A stretch of DNA of 64,000 nt from an uncultured Acidobacteriota bacterium (GTDB lineage: Bacteria; Acidobacteriota; Terriglobia; Bryobacterales; Bryobacteraceae): the NCBI GenBank assembly GCA_902825945.1, contig CADECY010000014.1, positions 42,627 through 106,626 of the forward strand, given 5' to 3'. The translations under genes and the position numbers were made by a program. Of the stretch, positions 1 through 9,113 are shown in pieces. Every line of letters starts with the position of its first letter. Position 1 is the stretch's first letter. The notes beneath the pieces were generated by a model. It worked only from the letters and a program-made list of their open reading frames with translations. It was not told the DNA's origin and made no database searches.

Positions 1-52
1 TTGCGACTTCCGCCACGAGCGCCAATGGAACGAAGAGCGCCAGCGACTTCAT
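1..52 (-). CDS. Start of a secreted protein, cut by window edge
   Basis: The ATG at 50-52 overlaps the TGA of the upstream sialidase-like gene (ATGA). The 17 visible residues begin MKSLALFVPLALVAEVA, a lysine followed by a hydrophobic stretch, which looks like a Sec signal peptide. The overlap places it as the last visible gene of the minus-strand catabolic run. The product cannot be identified because the rest lies outside the window. Confidence 0.6.
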   Translation of the reverse strand, partial: MKSLALFVPLALVAEVA

Positions 53-1119
53 GTCGCGCGCAGCTTCACATACCGGATTCCGCTGCCATCCGGCTGGATG
101 CACCAGAACAGGAGCAGCATCGATCCATCGGGCAGCAGGGTGAGCGAAGGCTCACCGAACGAAAAGTCCGTCCACTCGGAATGCCCCGCCGACGTACCGT
201 GACGCGTGGTGGTCTTGGCGTTCCACGCGATGTCGTTCGACTCGAGTCCGAAGCTATCTGCCGTGGGTTTGGCACGGGCGATCCAGATTCCGGGTTCGCC
301 GAATTTCCGTTGGTTGTACACCATCAGGATACGGCCATCGGCGAGCGACGTGAGCGCGACGGATTGGCCCATCGTCTCAGTGTTCCCGGTAGCGCTCCAG
401 GTGTCGCCGCCGTCGCTCGATACCGCGTAGGCGTTCGGGTAGTCGCGTTTCGCTTCATGATCGACGTGCCACCCCGCGCACAACAGCCGGCCATCCGAGA
501 GTTCGATGGTCCAAGCTTCCGCACCGCCGGAATGCTCCGGTTCGAAGCGAAGCGCGTTGCGGTGATTCCAAGTCGCGCCCTGATCATCGGAGAGACAGAC
601 CACCACACGGCGGCGGTCCACCGTCGTTTCCGGGTCGAAGTTGTTGTAGGGCGAGTACGTCGCGATCCAACGGCCCGTCGAGGTCACGCACAGCGGACAC
701 GGCGCCTCGGCCGATCCAGGCCCGTCCGTCGGAATAATCGACGGCGCGGACCATGTGACTCCGCGATCGCTCGAGCGCGACCATACGACATCGTTCCGCA
801 TCATCCCCTGAGTCGCGTCAGACCAGAACGATTCGCCGGGCTGACCGATCTTCATCCGGATTCCGTGCAGGAACGGGCCCGGTCCGATCGAGCAGAAGAT
901 CGAATCGGTCGCGCCGAGATCCGGGAACGCGGGTACGGGTTCGGACCATGTGATTCCGCCATCGTGCGAACGCGCGAGCAGCGGAACGAAGTCGTTGACT
1001 CCGAGTCCGGACTGCACCATGAACGAAGCGAGCAACGAGCCATCGGGCTGAACGACGCAGCGCGGTCCACAGGCGAATGGCGTTCGCAGAACAAAACCTT
1101 GCGCGATCGTTTCAAACAT
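49..1119 (-). CDS. BNR/Asp-box sialidase-like protein
   Basis: The protein has 356 residues and four Asp boxes of the S-x-D-x-G-x-T-W type: SHDGGITW, SSDRGVTW, SDDQGATW and SSDGGDTW. These mark a six-bladed beta-propeller of the exo-alpha-sialidase/BNR superfamily. No clear signal peptide is seen at the chosen start (MFETIAQ), so it may act in the cytoplasm or use unrecognised export. I chose this ATG because it overlaps the end of the amidohydrolase gene by 8 nt, whereas the longer frame has no homologous look. Family members include sialidases and many propellers of unknown substrate. The conserved arginine triad cannot be assigned by eye, so substrate specificity is open. It probably belongs to the same transcript as the MFS and amidohydrolase genes. 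Confidence 0.75.
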   Translation of the reverse strand: MFETIAQGFVLRTPFACGPRCVVQPDGSLLASFMVQSGLGVNDFVPLLARSHDGGITWSEPVPAFPDLGATDSIFCSIGPGPFLHGIRMKIGQPGESFWSDATQGMMRNDVVWSRSSDRGVTWSAPSIIPTDGPGSAEAPCPLCVTSTGRWIATYSPYNNFDPETTVDRRRVVVCLSDDQGATWNHRNALRFEPEHSGGAEAWTIELSDGRLLCAGWHVDHEAKRDYPNAYAVSSDGGDTWSATGNTETMGQSVALTSLADGRILMVYNQRKFGEPGIWIARAKPTADSFGLESNDIAWNAKTTTRHGTSAGHSEWTDFSFGEPSLTLLPDGSMLLLFWCIQPDGSGIRYVKLRAT

Positions 1120-2662
1120 GATGGCACAAACCCTGGCCGGCGGCTTCACCGGTAAGACTGCCGTCGCGCACCCCGAACCGGCCATTCACGATCACGTGAC
1201 GAATCCCTTCCGGGTCGCGAGCCGGATCCGAGTAGTCCGCATGCGTACCGATCTTCGCGTAGTCGAACACCACCAGGTCGGCGAATTTGCCGGGCGCGAT
1301 CACGCCGCGATCCTTGAATTGGAACCGCCTGGACGCCTGGGCACTCGTCTTGACGATCGCATCTTCGAGGGCCAGCCATCCCTTGTCACGCACGTATTCG
1401 CCGAGGAACTTCGGATACGTTCCGAAGGTGCGCGGATGCGACAGCCCATCCTCGAGCACGAAGCCGTCGGTGATCACCGAGTTCAGCGGATGCGTGAGCA
1501 CCTTGCGCAGATTGTCCTCGTTGTTGTTGAACGAGATGATGAACACATCGCCGTCCTGCTCCCGGATCAGCGTCATCGCCATGATGGGGGGCCGGAGGCC
1601 GCGATCGCCCGCGATCCGCTGGATCGACTTCCCGATCAGACCGCGCGCGCTATCGTGCTTGACGCCGCAGATGATGATATCGTCCCATGTGTTCGCCATG
1701 CCGTCGTCCGTCTCTTTCGCGATCCGGTCGAACTTTTGCGGATCGGCGAGTTCCCGGAGAAGGCCCGCGGCGCCTCCGTCCTGGCACCACTTGGGCAGGA
1801 ATTGCAAGAGCGAACACGAGCCCGCGAGGTACGGATAGGCATCCATGTTGATGTCGAGCCCGGAGCGGTGCGCCGCTTCGATCCGTTCGAGCGCGGCATC
1901 GAGCCGGTGCCAGTTCTTCTGCCCCACCACCTGCATGTGCGAGATCTGCACGGGCACGCCCGCGCGGCGCCCCACCTCGATCGACTCTTCCACCGCCTCG
2001 ATGACTTTGAACTTGTAGTCGCGCATGTGCGTGGTGTAGTAGGCGCCGTGTTCACGCACGGGTCCGCACAAGCGCACGATCTCATCGGTGTTCGAAAAGC
2101 TCGCCGCGCCGCAGTTGAGTCCGGTGGAGAAACCGAGTGATCCGGCTTCGAGGGAAGCGTGCAGCGCCTTCTCCATCACGCCGAAATCCTCTTCCGACGG
2201 CAAGTCACCACGCATGCGCATCGCGTAGACGCGCAGGGCCGAATGTCCGGTGAGCGCGGCGACATTCAGCACGGGCTTCGCCTTCTCGAGCGCGTCGAAG
2301 TATTGAGCCGCGGAAGCCATGCCTTCGACCGGTTCGCCATCGAAGATCTCGCCGGTCATCTTCGGCATGTTCGGAAGCGTGGGATAGAGCGAGAATCCGC
2401 AGTTACCGATCACCTCGGTGGTCACGCCCTGCAGCAGCTTGTTCGGCTTGCGCGCGAGCACCTCCATGTCGGCGTGGCTGTGGACATCGATGAAGCCGGG
2501 TGCGAGGTGGAGTCCTGCGCAGTCGACTCGCTCGGCTTCGACACCGGCATCGATCGCCCCAGTCGCGGCGATCCGGTCATCCTCGATCAGCAGCGACCCG
2601 GAGTAGGCGGGTGCCCCGGTTCCGTCAACAATGGTTGCGTTGGTGAGAAGCGTGCGTTTCAT
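1112..2662 (-). CDS. D-aminoacylase-like amidohydrolase
   Basis: The protein has 516 residues and begins MKRTLLTNATIVDGTG, the usual N-terminal beta sandwich of the N-acyl-D-amino-acid deacylase branch of the amidohydrolase superfamily. The metal motif HSHAD lies near residue 61, and later histidines (THMRD, QISHMQ) fit further ligands. Family enzymes hydrolyse N-acyl-D-amino acids, or related amides, to the free amino acid and a carboxylate. The start is set by a 2-nt gap after the MFS stop. The longer reading frame upstream is antisense to nothing known and merely crosses the MFS gene out of frame. Neighbours are an MFS permease and a sialidase-like protein, so an imported amide-containing compound is a plausible substrate. 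The exact substrate is unknown. Confidence 0.85.
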   Translation of the reverse strand: MKRTLLTNATIVDGTGAPAYSGSLLIEDDRIAATGAIDAGVEAERVDCAGLHLAPGFIDVHSHADMEVLARKPNKLLQGVTTEVIGNCGFSLYPTLPNMPKMTGEIFDGEPVEGMASAAQYFDALEKAKPVLNVAALTGHSALRVYAMRMRGDLPSEEDFGVMEKALHASLEAGSLGFSTGLNCGAASFSNTDEIVRLCGPVREHGAYYTTHMRDYKFKVIEAVEESIEVGRRAGVPVQISHMQVVGQKNWHRLDAALERIEAAHRSGLDINMDAYPYLAGSCSLLQFLPKWCQDGGAAGLLRELADPQKFDRIAKETDDGMANTWDDIIICGVKHDSARGLIGKSIQRIAGDRGLRPPIMAMTLIREQDGDVFIISFNNNEDNLRKVLTHPLNSVITDGFVLEDGLSHPRTFGTYPKFLGEYVRDKGWLALEDAIVKTSAQASRRFQFKDRGVIAPGKFADLVVFDYAKIGTHADYSDPARDPEGIRHVIVNGRFGVRDGSLTGEAAGQGLCHHV

Positions 2663-2664
2663 AT

Positions 2665-3879
2665 TCAGGCCTTCGCGGCCATAGCCGCGCTGTGGAGTTG
2701 TACCCGCCGGCCCCAAAGGCAGACGAGCCCCGCGAAGATCACGATGATCGTGTTCGCGGCGAAGACCGCGCTCAGGTCGAAGTTCGACTTGAGGAATCCC
2801 GACGCCAGGATCGCGACACCGCCGGTGAACGTGTTCGTCGCGTTCATGATGCCGATCGCCGTGGATCGCCGGTGCGGTGGCAACACGTCGCAAATCACCG
2901 GCATCTCGTTGGCTCCACCGGAACTGCGAATCAGCCCATGCAGGAAAATCGCCAGGCCGACCGCGCCGAGCGGCGCCTTCACCGCGAACACCAGCAGGAG
3001 CGGCGCGGCGATCAGGTAACAGGTGCCGTGCAGCAGCAGACGCTTCGAGGTGTCGGCGCCGGCGAAACGGTCCGAGAACATGCCGCCGAGCGAGGCGCCG
3101 AGCGTGTTGCCTGCTTTCAGCGCGGCGGTTCCGGAGAATCCGGCGGCGGCGAGCGTGAGCCCGTGGACTTCGGTGAAATAAAGTGGCAGCCAGTTGGCGA
3201 AGATCCACGTGCCGATCGCGACGAGCGCGGCTTCCGTCAGGATCACGCGATAGAGCGTCACCCCGAAGATCTCGCGGACCGCGTCGAACGCGCTCTCCTC
3301 CTGCTGGCGCGAGGCAGCGACGCCGTGCGCGCGAGGCAGGATGAAGTAGGCAATCACCGCGAGCGTCAGCCCCGAGCCACCGAGCAGAAGAAAAGCGGGC
3401 CGCCAGCCGTACGCTTCTCCGAGCATCCCGGCGATCGTGCCGCCGAGAACCATTCCGAGTCCGAGGCCGGCGGAATGAGTGCCCATCGCGGTTCCCCGGG
3501 TATCGGGTCCGTGGAACTCGGCGAGCAGCGCGATCGCGGCGGGAAGATAGAGGCACTCGGCGAGTCCGAGCAGCAGCCGCAGCCCTTGCAACTGCCAGGC
3601 TTCGGTGACGAGTCCGGAGAGGCCGGTTACCGCGCTCCAGGCTACGAGGCTACCGAGCACGAGCTTGCGCCGGTCATAGCGATCGGCGATGCGGCCGGCG
3701 AAGGGCGATGCAGCGGCATAGCTCCAGAGAAACAGCGAACCGGTCAGGGCCATTCCGACATCGGTGAGGCCCAGGCCGGTTCGAAGAAGCGGGAAAAGGG
3801 AAGCGACGGCCGTGCGATCCGCGTAGTTCAGCGCGCCGATACAGACGAGCAGCGCGAGGAGGGACCACTTCGAACGCAT
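2665..3879 (-). CDS. MFS transporter
   Basis: The protein has 404 residues and about 12 hydrophobic segments, with the loop 2-3 signature GRIADRYDRRKLVLG typical of the major facilitator superfamily. It starts MRSKWSLLALLVCIGALNYADRTAVASLFPL, resembling the hexuronate/anion-cation symporter group (ACS) where NYxDR in TM1 is common. It lies 12 nt after the TonB receptor and 2 nt before the amidohydrolase, so co-transcription is likely. The inferred role is inner-membrane uptake of the compound brought in by the receptor, probably an organic anion or sugar acid. The substrate is not readable from sequence. Confidence 0.88.
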   Translation of the reverse strand: MRSKWSLLALLVCIGALNYADRTAVASLFPLLRTGLGLTDVGMALTGSLFLWSYAAASPFAGRIADRYDRRKLVLGSLVAWSAVTGLSGLVTEAWQLQGLRLLLGLAECLYLPAAIALLAEFHGPDTRGTAMGTHSAGLGLGMVLGGTIAGMLGEAYGWRPAFLLLGGSGLTLAVIAYFILPRAHGVAASRQQEESAFDAVREIFGVTLYRVILTEAALVAIGTWIFANWLPLYFTEVHGLTLAAAGFSGTAALKAGNTLGASLGGMFSDRFAGADTSKRLLLHGTCYLIAAPLLLVFAVKAPLGAVGLAIFLHGLIRSSGGANEMPVICDVLPPHRRSTAIGIMNATNTFTGGVAILASGFLKSNFDLSAVFAANTIIVIFAGLVCLWGRRVQLHSAAMAAKA

Positions 3880-3891
3880 CGGTCCATTAGA

Positions 3892-6800
3892 TCAGAAAGA
3901 GTATCGCAGCGAGAACTGGATCTGACGCGAGGGGCCCGCCGAGAAGATCCTGCCCACGGTGGCCGATGAGAGATTGCTCACGGGGAACCCAAGCGCCGGC
4001 GTATTGAACGCGTTGAAAAGCTCGGCGCGAAACTCGAGTTGGTGTCCTTCGCGAATGAGGAACGACTTCTTCAGGGCAAGGTCGAAGTTCACGAGTCCCG
4101 GCACCGATACGATGTTGCGTCCCGCGTTGCCGAAGCAGACGAGCGGATTCTGCAGCGTGGCGAAAACGGAGGCATTCCGGCAGTCGGGCGCGTTGCGGAA
4201 CGCGCCGGTGTCGAACCATCGGTCCGCGGTTTGCGTGGAAGGAATGGCATTGACGCCGCTGACGACATCCGGCCGGACCACGCTTCCAACACCGCTGTTC
4301 GGAGTGTCCACGCCGGATACGATCGTGGCCGGAAGTCCCGTATTGAGGCTCGCGATGTTGTTCAACTGCCAGTTGCCGAGCACCCAGGTGAGCACGTTGT
4401 TCGAGGAGCCGTACTTCTTGCCCTTTCCAAAGGGAAGCTCATAAATCAGGGCGTTCACGAAGCGATGACGCAGATCGAAGGTGGAGCGCCCGCGGTTCTC
4501 GCCGTCGAGGTTCCAGTTGTTGATCGTTTGTTGCGCCGTTCCGCCCGCGCGGATTTCGGTGCCCGTGTCGATCGACTTGCTCCACGTGTAGGAGTTGATC
4601 ATCGTCAGGCCATGGAATCCGCGATGCTCGCTCTTGATCTGCAGCGCGTTGTAGTAGCTGTTGACGCGGGGCTGCGCGAACTGGAAGATCGCGGTGAACT
4701 CCGGATTGAACGGACGGCGCGGGTTCAGAGCGCCCGGGCCTGGATACGGGATGTTCGCGATGCCCGAGAAGGAAAGATGGCGGCCCGTCGAGCCGACGTA
4801 GGAGCCAGTGACGGCCCAGTTCCGCATCACTTCTCGCTGCAGGCTGACGTTCCACTGCTGCACGTAAGGAGTCGGGAACGAGAGCTTGCCCTTTTCCTCC
4901 TGGCCCATCGCGAAGTAGCTCAACGCCACCGCCGATCCCGGCGGCTGCAAGTCGCGCAGAGTGAGGAACGGGAAGATCGAATCCGGCAAGTCCGCGATAA
5001 TGCGCGTCTGGAAGGGCGCGTTGCGGACCAAGTCGACCACGGTGTTGCCGATCTGGGCGTCATAGAACATGCCGTATCCGGCGCGAAGCACCGTCTTGTC
5101 GGAGCCGCCGAGGCGGTAGGCAAGGCCCACGCGCGGCGCCCAGTTGCTGAGATCGTTCTGCACGAGTCCCCGGGGAACTTGGCCGTAGCCCTGCACATTG
5201 ACGCCCGCCTGAATCGGGATCGGGCGCGCGGGTCCATTGTGGTTCGGAACAAAGACGCTGGCAATGCGGTCGAACTTTTCGGTCAGCGGTGAGATGAAAT
5301 CCCAACGCAGGCCGAGCGTAACGGTGAGATTCCGAGAAACGCGCCACGCGTCCTCGAACCACGGCGCGATCACTCGCCGGCGCAGGTAGACCTGACCGGA
5401 ACCGGACGTCACTTGATTGTTGTGCGAGATGCCCAGAAGGAAGTCGGCAAACTCACTGCCGCGATTGATACCGGTGGGATCGCCAACGTTCGCCGTGAGG
5501 GGCGTGGCACGGAGTCCGTAGCTCGGCAGCAGGAAGTTAAGTGTCGCGTTGTTGAGCTGAAAGTGCGTGAACTGGAAGCCCGCCTTCAGAGTGTGGCTGC
5601 CCTTGACCATCGCCAGCGTGTCCTGAAACTGGTACGTATTGTTCCGCGTGACGGTCGGAATACCGAAGTTGGCGCCGCCGAAAGTGGTGATGCCATCGTT
5701 CGAGAACGCGACGTTCGGGACTTCCCACGCTGAAGGCGGCAAGCCATCCTGCCCTCGGATTCCGAGTTTGGCGGGGATGTTCTCGGTGAACGCATTCTTG
5801 TTCACGATGTTGAGGCGCAACCGTGTAAAGCCGAGGCGTGCTTCGTTCGTGGTGGTTGGCGAAAGCGTCCTGGTGTAGCCGAGGGTGACGATCTGCGGCT
5901 TCGGTTCGCGGCGCACACCCTGCGAAGTCAGTGCGCCGGGCGCAAACAGCTTCTCGTTCGACAAGCTGTACCGGCCGAACAACTGCGACTTCTCCGAGAG
6001 AAGGTGGTCGATCCGTCCGCTGAACTGATCGCCTTCCTGTCGAAGCGATTCGTTATTCAGGAAGCCGCCGAGTCCGAGGGGAAGCGCATTCTGATTCGGC
6101 ATGTCCACGTAGCCCAGGATGCCGCGTGCGATCGGGTCGAGCCGGCCGCTGGGCATCGTGTTATTCGGGAACGGATCGCGCAGATATTGCGGATTCGCCG
6201 GCCCGGCGGGCTGCCCGGTGTTGAAGGCGGGATTCAGCCGCGTGGTCGCGGGATCGAAGATGGGTGTGACCTGACCGGCGGCATTGCGCCGGACGTTGAA
6301 ATCGCCGTTGCGCATCGCCGCCACGGGGACGAAGGCGACAGCCGTCTGTGCACGAACGATTCGCAGCCCTTCGTAGCTCGCGAAGAAGAACGTCTTGTTC
6401 GCAACGATGCGGCCGCCGAAAGTGGCGCCGAACTGGTTCTGGCGAAATGGCGGATTCTTGAACGGCGCGGGCCGGTCGAACAGGTTCTTGGCGTCGAGAG
6501 CGGAGTTCCGCAGGAATTCGAACGCGCTGCCGTGGAACTTGTTCGTGCCGCCGCGCGTGATCAGGTTGATCTGTCCGCCCGCCTGCTGTCCGAATTCCGG
6601 CGAGTAGCTATTGGTCTCGACGCGGAACTCCTGAATGCTATCGACGTTCGGGCTGATCACGAAGGTATTGAAGTTCGGGTCCGTATTGAGCGTTCCGTCG
6701 ATCAGGAAGAGATTCGACCCTTCGCGGTTTCCGTTGATGTTGATCGCCGAGCCGATCGTGCCGCGTTCGGTCGCCTGGCGGCTTCCCGGAGGAGATGGAA

Positions 6801-7281
6801 CCGCGCCGGGAACCAGCGTCGCCAGTTGCAGGAACTGGCGCCCGTTGAGCGGAAGATCCTGTACCTGGCGGCGTTCGATAACGCTGCTGACGCTCGACGA
6901 ATCTGTTTGCACGAGCGGCACCGAGGCCTCGACGCTCACCTCCTGGACTACCTCACCGATCTCGAGCTTCGCGTCGATGCGGACCGTCTGATCCACCTGG
7001 AGCACCACACCGCGGAACGTGCCGCGCTTGAAGCCCTGGCTTTCGACCGTGATGTCATAGCGGCCGATGGGAAGGAAGTCGAGGCGGTACGATCCGCGCT
7101 CGTCCGATTCCGTGGTCCGTTCGGCGTTGGTTTCGGTGTTCTTCGCCGTCACCTTGGCGCGGCCCACGGCCGCTCCCGTGTTGTCGGTGACGTCGCCGAG
7201 CAACGTCGCGGTGATTCTCTGGGCGCTAGCGATAGCGCTACCGAAAAGGATGGCGCAAGCCAATCCCAGTACCCGTCTCAT
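3892..7281 (-). CDS. TonB-dependent receptor (Oar-like), receptor 1
   Basis: The protein has 1,129 residues. It begins MRRVLGLACAILFGSAIASAQ, a Sec signal peptide ending near residue 21. A carboxypeptidase-regulatory-like Ig domain follows (ATLLGDVTDNTGAAVGRAKV), then a plug with QEFRVETNSYSPEFGQQAGGQINLITRGGTN, trimmed here to its key elements S-E-F-G and G-G-x-I-N. A long C-terminal barrel ends in ..LRYSF, with the terminal phenylalanine expected for BAM-assembled outer-membrane proteins. Acidobacterial members are annotated as TonB-dependent receptors; no SusD-like lipoprotein is adjacent. The ATG is preceded by a GGGGGT purine stretch. It is followed closely by the MFS gene, so it likely supplies outer-membrane uptake for this operon. 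Confidence 0.88.
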   Translation of the reverse strand: MRRVLGLACAILFGSAIASAQRITATLLGDVTDNTGAAVGRAKVTAKNTETNAERTTESDERGSYRLDFLPIGRYDITVESQGFKRGTFRGVVLQVDQTVRIDAKLEIGEVVQEVSVEASVPLVQTDSSSVSSVIERRQVQDLPLNGRQFLQLATLVPGAVPSPPGSRQATERGTIGSAININGNREGSNLFLIDGTLNTDPNFNTFVISPNVDSIQEFRVETNSYSPEFGQQAGGQINLITRGGTNKFHGSAFEFLRNSALDAKNLFDRPAPFKNPPFRQNQFGATFGGRIVANKTFFFASYEGLRIVRAQTAVAFVPVAAMRNGDFNVRRNAAGQVTPIFDPATTRLNPAFNTGQPAGPANPQYLRDPFPNNTMPSGRLDPIARGILGYVDMPNQNALPLGLGGFLNNESLRQEGDQFSGRIDHLLSEKSQLFGRYSLSNEKLFAPGALTSQGVRREPKPQIVTLGYTRTLSPTTTNEARLGFTRLRLNIVNKNAFTENIPAKLGIRGQDGLPPSAWEVPNVAFSNDGITTFGGANFGIPTVTRNNTYQFQDTLAMVKGSHTLKAGFQFTHFQLNNATLNFLLPSYGLRATPLTANVGDPTGINRGSEFADFLLGISHNNQVTSGSGQVYLRRRVIAPWFEDAWRVSRNLTVTLGLRWDFISPLTEKFDRIASVFVPNHNGPARPIPIQAGVNVQGYGQVPRGLVQNDLSNWAPRVGLAYRLGGSDKTVLRAGYGMFYDAQIGNTVVDLVRNAPFQTRIIADLPDSIFPFLTLRDLQPPGSAVALSYFAMGQEEKGKLSFPTPYVQQWNVSLQREVMRNWAVTGSYVGSTGRHLSFSGIANIPYPGPGALNPRRPFNPEFTAIFQFAQPRVNSYYNALQIKSEHRGFHGLTMINSYTWSKSIDTGTEIRAGGTAQQTINNWNLDGENRGRSTFDLRHRFVNALIYELPFGKGKKYGSSNNVLTWVLGNWQLNNIASLNTGLPATIVSGVDTPNSGVGSVVRPDVVSGVNAIPSTQTADRWFDTGAFRNAPDCRNASVFATLQNPLVCFGNAGRNIVSVPGLVNFDLALKKSFLIREGHQLEFRAELFNAFNTPALGFPVSNLSSATVGRIFSAGPSRQIQFSLRYSF

Positions 7282-7343
7282 GATGTTCGACCCCCTGAAT
7301 GTGTCGGTATTGAAACGAACTTGGTCTAGGCAGAGATTGTAGC

Positions 7344-8318
7344 TCAGTCCCAAGCGCGAATCTCGTCGAGCCACTCCGGCGCGAATTCGAGCGCCGCCGC
7401 GGAAAGCGCGGCATCGAGATGCGACTGCGTTCTCGCACCGATCAGAACGACATCGACCTGCTGGTTTTGAAGTACCCAAGCCGTCGCGAGCCGGGCCACG
7501 GGGACACCTGTCCGCTCGCTCAGCGCCTTTAGTTTTTCAACCCGCGCGAAGTTGCGCTCGCTGAAGTAGACATCGCAGTGTCCCGGAATCACGTCGAAGC
7601 GCGTGCCTTTCGGAAGCGCGCCGCGATCCGCCGTGTACTTGCCGGTGAGGAAGCCCGCGCCGAGCGGACTATACGTGATCACGCCGATCGATTCGCGCGC
7701 GCACAGTGGCAAGACGTCGCTCTCGATATCGCGGATCGCAAGGTTGTAGTTGGACTCGATCACTTCGAACGCGCGGCCCACTCGCAGTGCCGCTTCCAAC
7801 TGCGCGCCTGAGTAGTTGCTCACGCCTCCCGCGCTCACACGTCCGCTCGCCAGAACCTCTTGCATCGCCGCGACCGCCTCTCCGGGAGGAGTCTTCGCGT
7901 CGAACGAGTGGTAGAGGTACAGGTCCGTCGAATCGGTTTGCAGACGTTCGAGGCTCGCCGCGAGCGCTTCCCGGACATGGTCGCGTGTGTGGTTCGTGGT
8001 GACCTTGGTGAGCAGCACGATATCCTTCCGCACGCCGCGCGACTTCAGCCATCTGCCCACGATCTTCTCCGACGAATGCATCTCGCCGCTCACCTCGCGC
8101 ACGTCATCGACGCCGAGGTAGTTCTTGCGATAGTCGCGTGCCTGTCCGCCGCCGTAGGCTTCCGCGGTGTCGATGAGGCGGATGCCGTGCTCGAAGGCGT
8201 AGTCGAGGATGCGGAATGATTCCTCCTCGTTGATCTCGCGCCCGAAGGTGGTGGCGCCGAGTCCGAGGCGAGACGCGGTAATGCCGGATTTGCCGAGTGT
8301 GCGTTGTTCCATTGTCAT
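7344..8318 (-). CDS. Aldo/keto reductase
   Basis: The protein has 324 residues and is a (beta/alpha)8 NAD(P)H-dependent oxidoreductase. The catalytic tetrad is visible: D and Y in DTAEAYGG, K in LLTKVTT and H in YLYHSFD. The C-terminal cofactor region (VVLIGARTQSHLDAAL) fits the family. An insertion after the tyrosine (ARDYRKNYLGVDDVREVSG) is longer than in many members. The start is taken at MTMEQRTLG, where the ATG overlaps the stop of the upstream dioxygenase (ATGA). It probably reduces or oxidises a carbonyl intermediate in the same pathway as the two PhyH-type proteins. The substrate is unknown. Confidence 0.88.
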   Translation of the reverse strand: MTMEQRTLGKSGITASRLGLGATTFGREINEEESFRILDYAFEHGIRLIDTAEAYGGGQARDYRKNYLGVDDVREVSGEMHSSEKIVGRWLKSRGVRKDIVLLTKVTTNHTRDHVREALAASLERLQTDSTDLYLYHSFDAKTPPGEAVAAMQEVLASGRVSAGGVSNYSGAQLEAALRVGRAFEVIESNYNLAIRDIESDVLPLCARESIGVITYSPLGAGFLTGKYTADRGALPKGTRFDVIPGHCDVYFSERNFARVEKLKALSERTGVPVARLATAWVLQNQQVDVVLIGARTQSHLDAALSAAALEFAPEWLDEIRAWD

Positions 8319-9097
8319 TGAGCCACCGAATAGCGAACGAGCGGTTGAATCGAGGCGGGCAACTTGTCGTACGTCGCGCGATCGAGCGCGGGCACCACGG
8401 AATCTTTGCCGTCGTTGGCCACGACGATGTCCTGGTGATCGATCGTGCCGGGCCGCAGCGTGTCGAGGTTCAACCACCACGGAGCGTATCGAACCAGCAC
8501 CGCGACACGATCGCGATCGCTTCTGTTTTCCGCCACCGAGTGCCACAGGCGAGCGTCGAACACGGCAACCGTTCCGGCTTTTCCGGTGAGTTGCACCTCG
8601 CCGCTGGCCGGCTTCAGGCCCTCCCCGCCGAGCGGGTGACAAGGCCGCTTGTGGCTTCCGGGAACCACGATGGTTCCGCCATTTTCCTCGGTGAAATCGG
8701 TGAGCATCCACATGGTAACGATGTGCAGCAGCGCGTCCGGATACGGAGCCAGAACATGAGCCGCGCCGCCCTGGTTGTATGGCCAGTCGGAGTGCAAGGC
8801 GCCGCGCGGGATGCCGCGGCCATTCACGATTCCGGTGAACATCGAGATGCGGACGTGAGGTCCGAAGAGCGACTCGACAAAATCGAGCATGCGCCGCGAC
8901 GCCGCGTAGGGGGCGGCCGACTGGTTGTATCGCAGAAATCCGGGAACGTAGCCCGTGGGCCGCTCGAGCGTGTTGTGGGCCCAGACGTCGCGCTCCACCG
9001 AGTCGCGCACGGCGGCCACTTCATCGGGCGGGATCACTCCCTCGAGATAACAGAAGCCGTTCTCGAGGAGATCCCTGCGTTGCTGATCGAAACTCAT
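8315..9097 (-). CDS. Phytanoyl-CoA dioxygenase (PhyH)-family protein
   Basis: The protein has 260 residues, beginning MSFDQQRRDLLENGFCYLEG. Family enzymes are Fe(II)/2-oxoglutarate dioxygenases that hydroxylate small molecules. The facial triad is readable: H and D in ALHSDWPYNQGG and the distal H in LWHSVAENRSDRDRVAV, followed by the arginine typical for 2-oxoglutarate binding. It overlaps the aldo/keto reductase by 4 nt and lies 16 nt after a second PhyH-like gene. Because both copies keep the triad, they may act on successive positions of one substrate. The ATG chosen removes an unrelated upstream extension that runs into the neighbour gene. Confidence 0.85.
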   Translation of the reverse strand: MSFDQQRRDLLENGFCYLEGVIPPDEVAAVRDSVERDVWAHNTLERPTGYVPGFLRYNQSAAPYAASRRMLDFVESLFGPHVRISMFTGIVNGRGIPRGALHSDWPYNQGGAAHVLAPYPDALLHIVTMWMLTDFTEENGGTIVVPGSHKRPCHPLGGEGLKPASGEVQLTGKAGTVAVFDARLWHSVAENRSDRDRVAVLVRYAPWWLNLDTLRPGTIDHQDIVVANDGKDSVVPALDRATYDKLPASIQPLVRYSVAQ

Positions 9098-9113
9098 CGG
9101 AACGGTTATACCA

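Noticed and set aside
1118..2140. Long plus-strand frame opposite the amidohydrolase
   Set aside because: It is a high-GC antisense shadow; arginine- and valine-rich text with no domain, while the minus frame has clear motifs.
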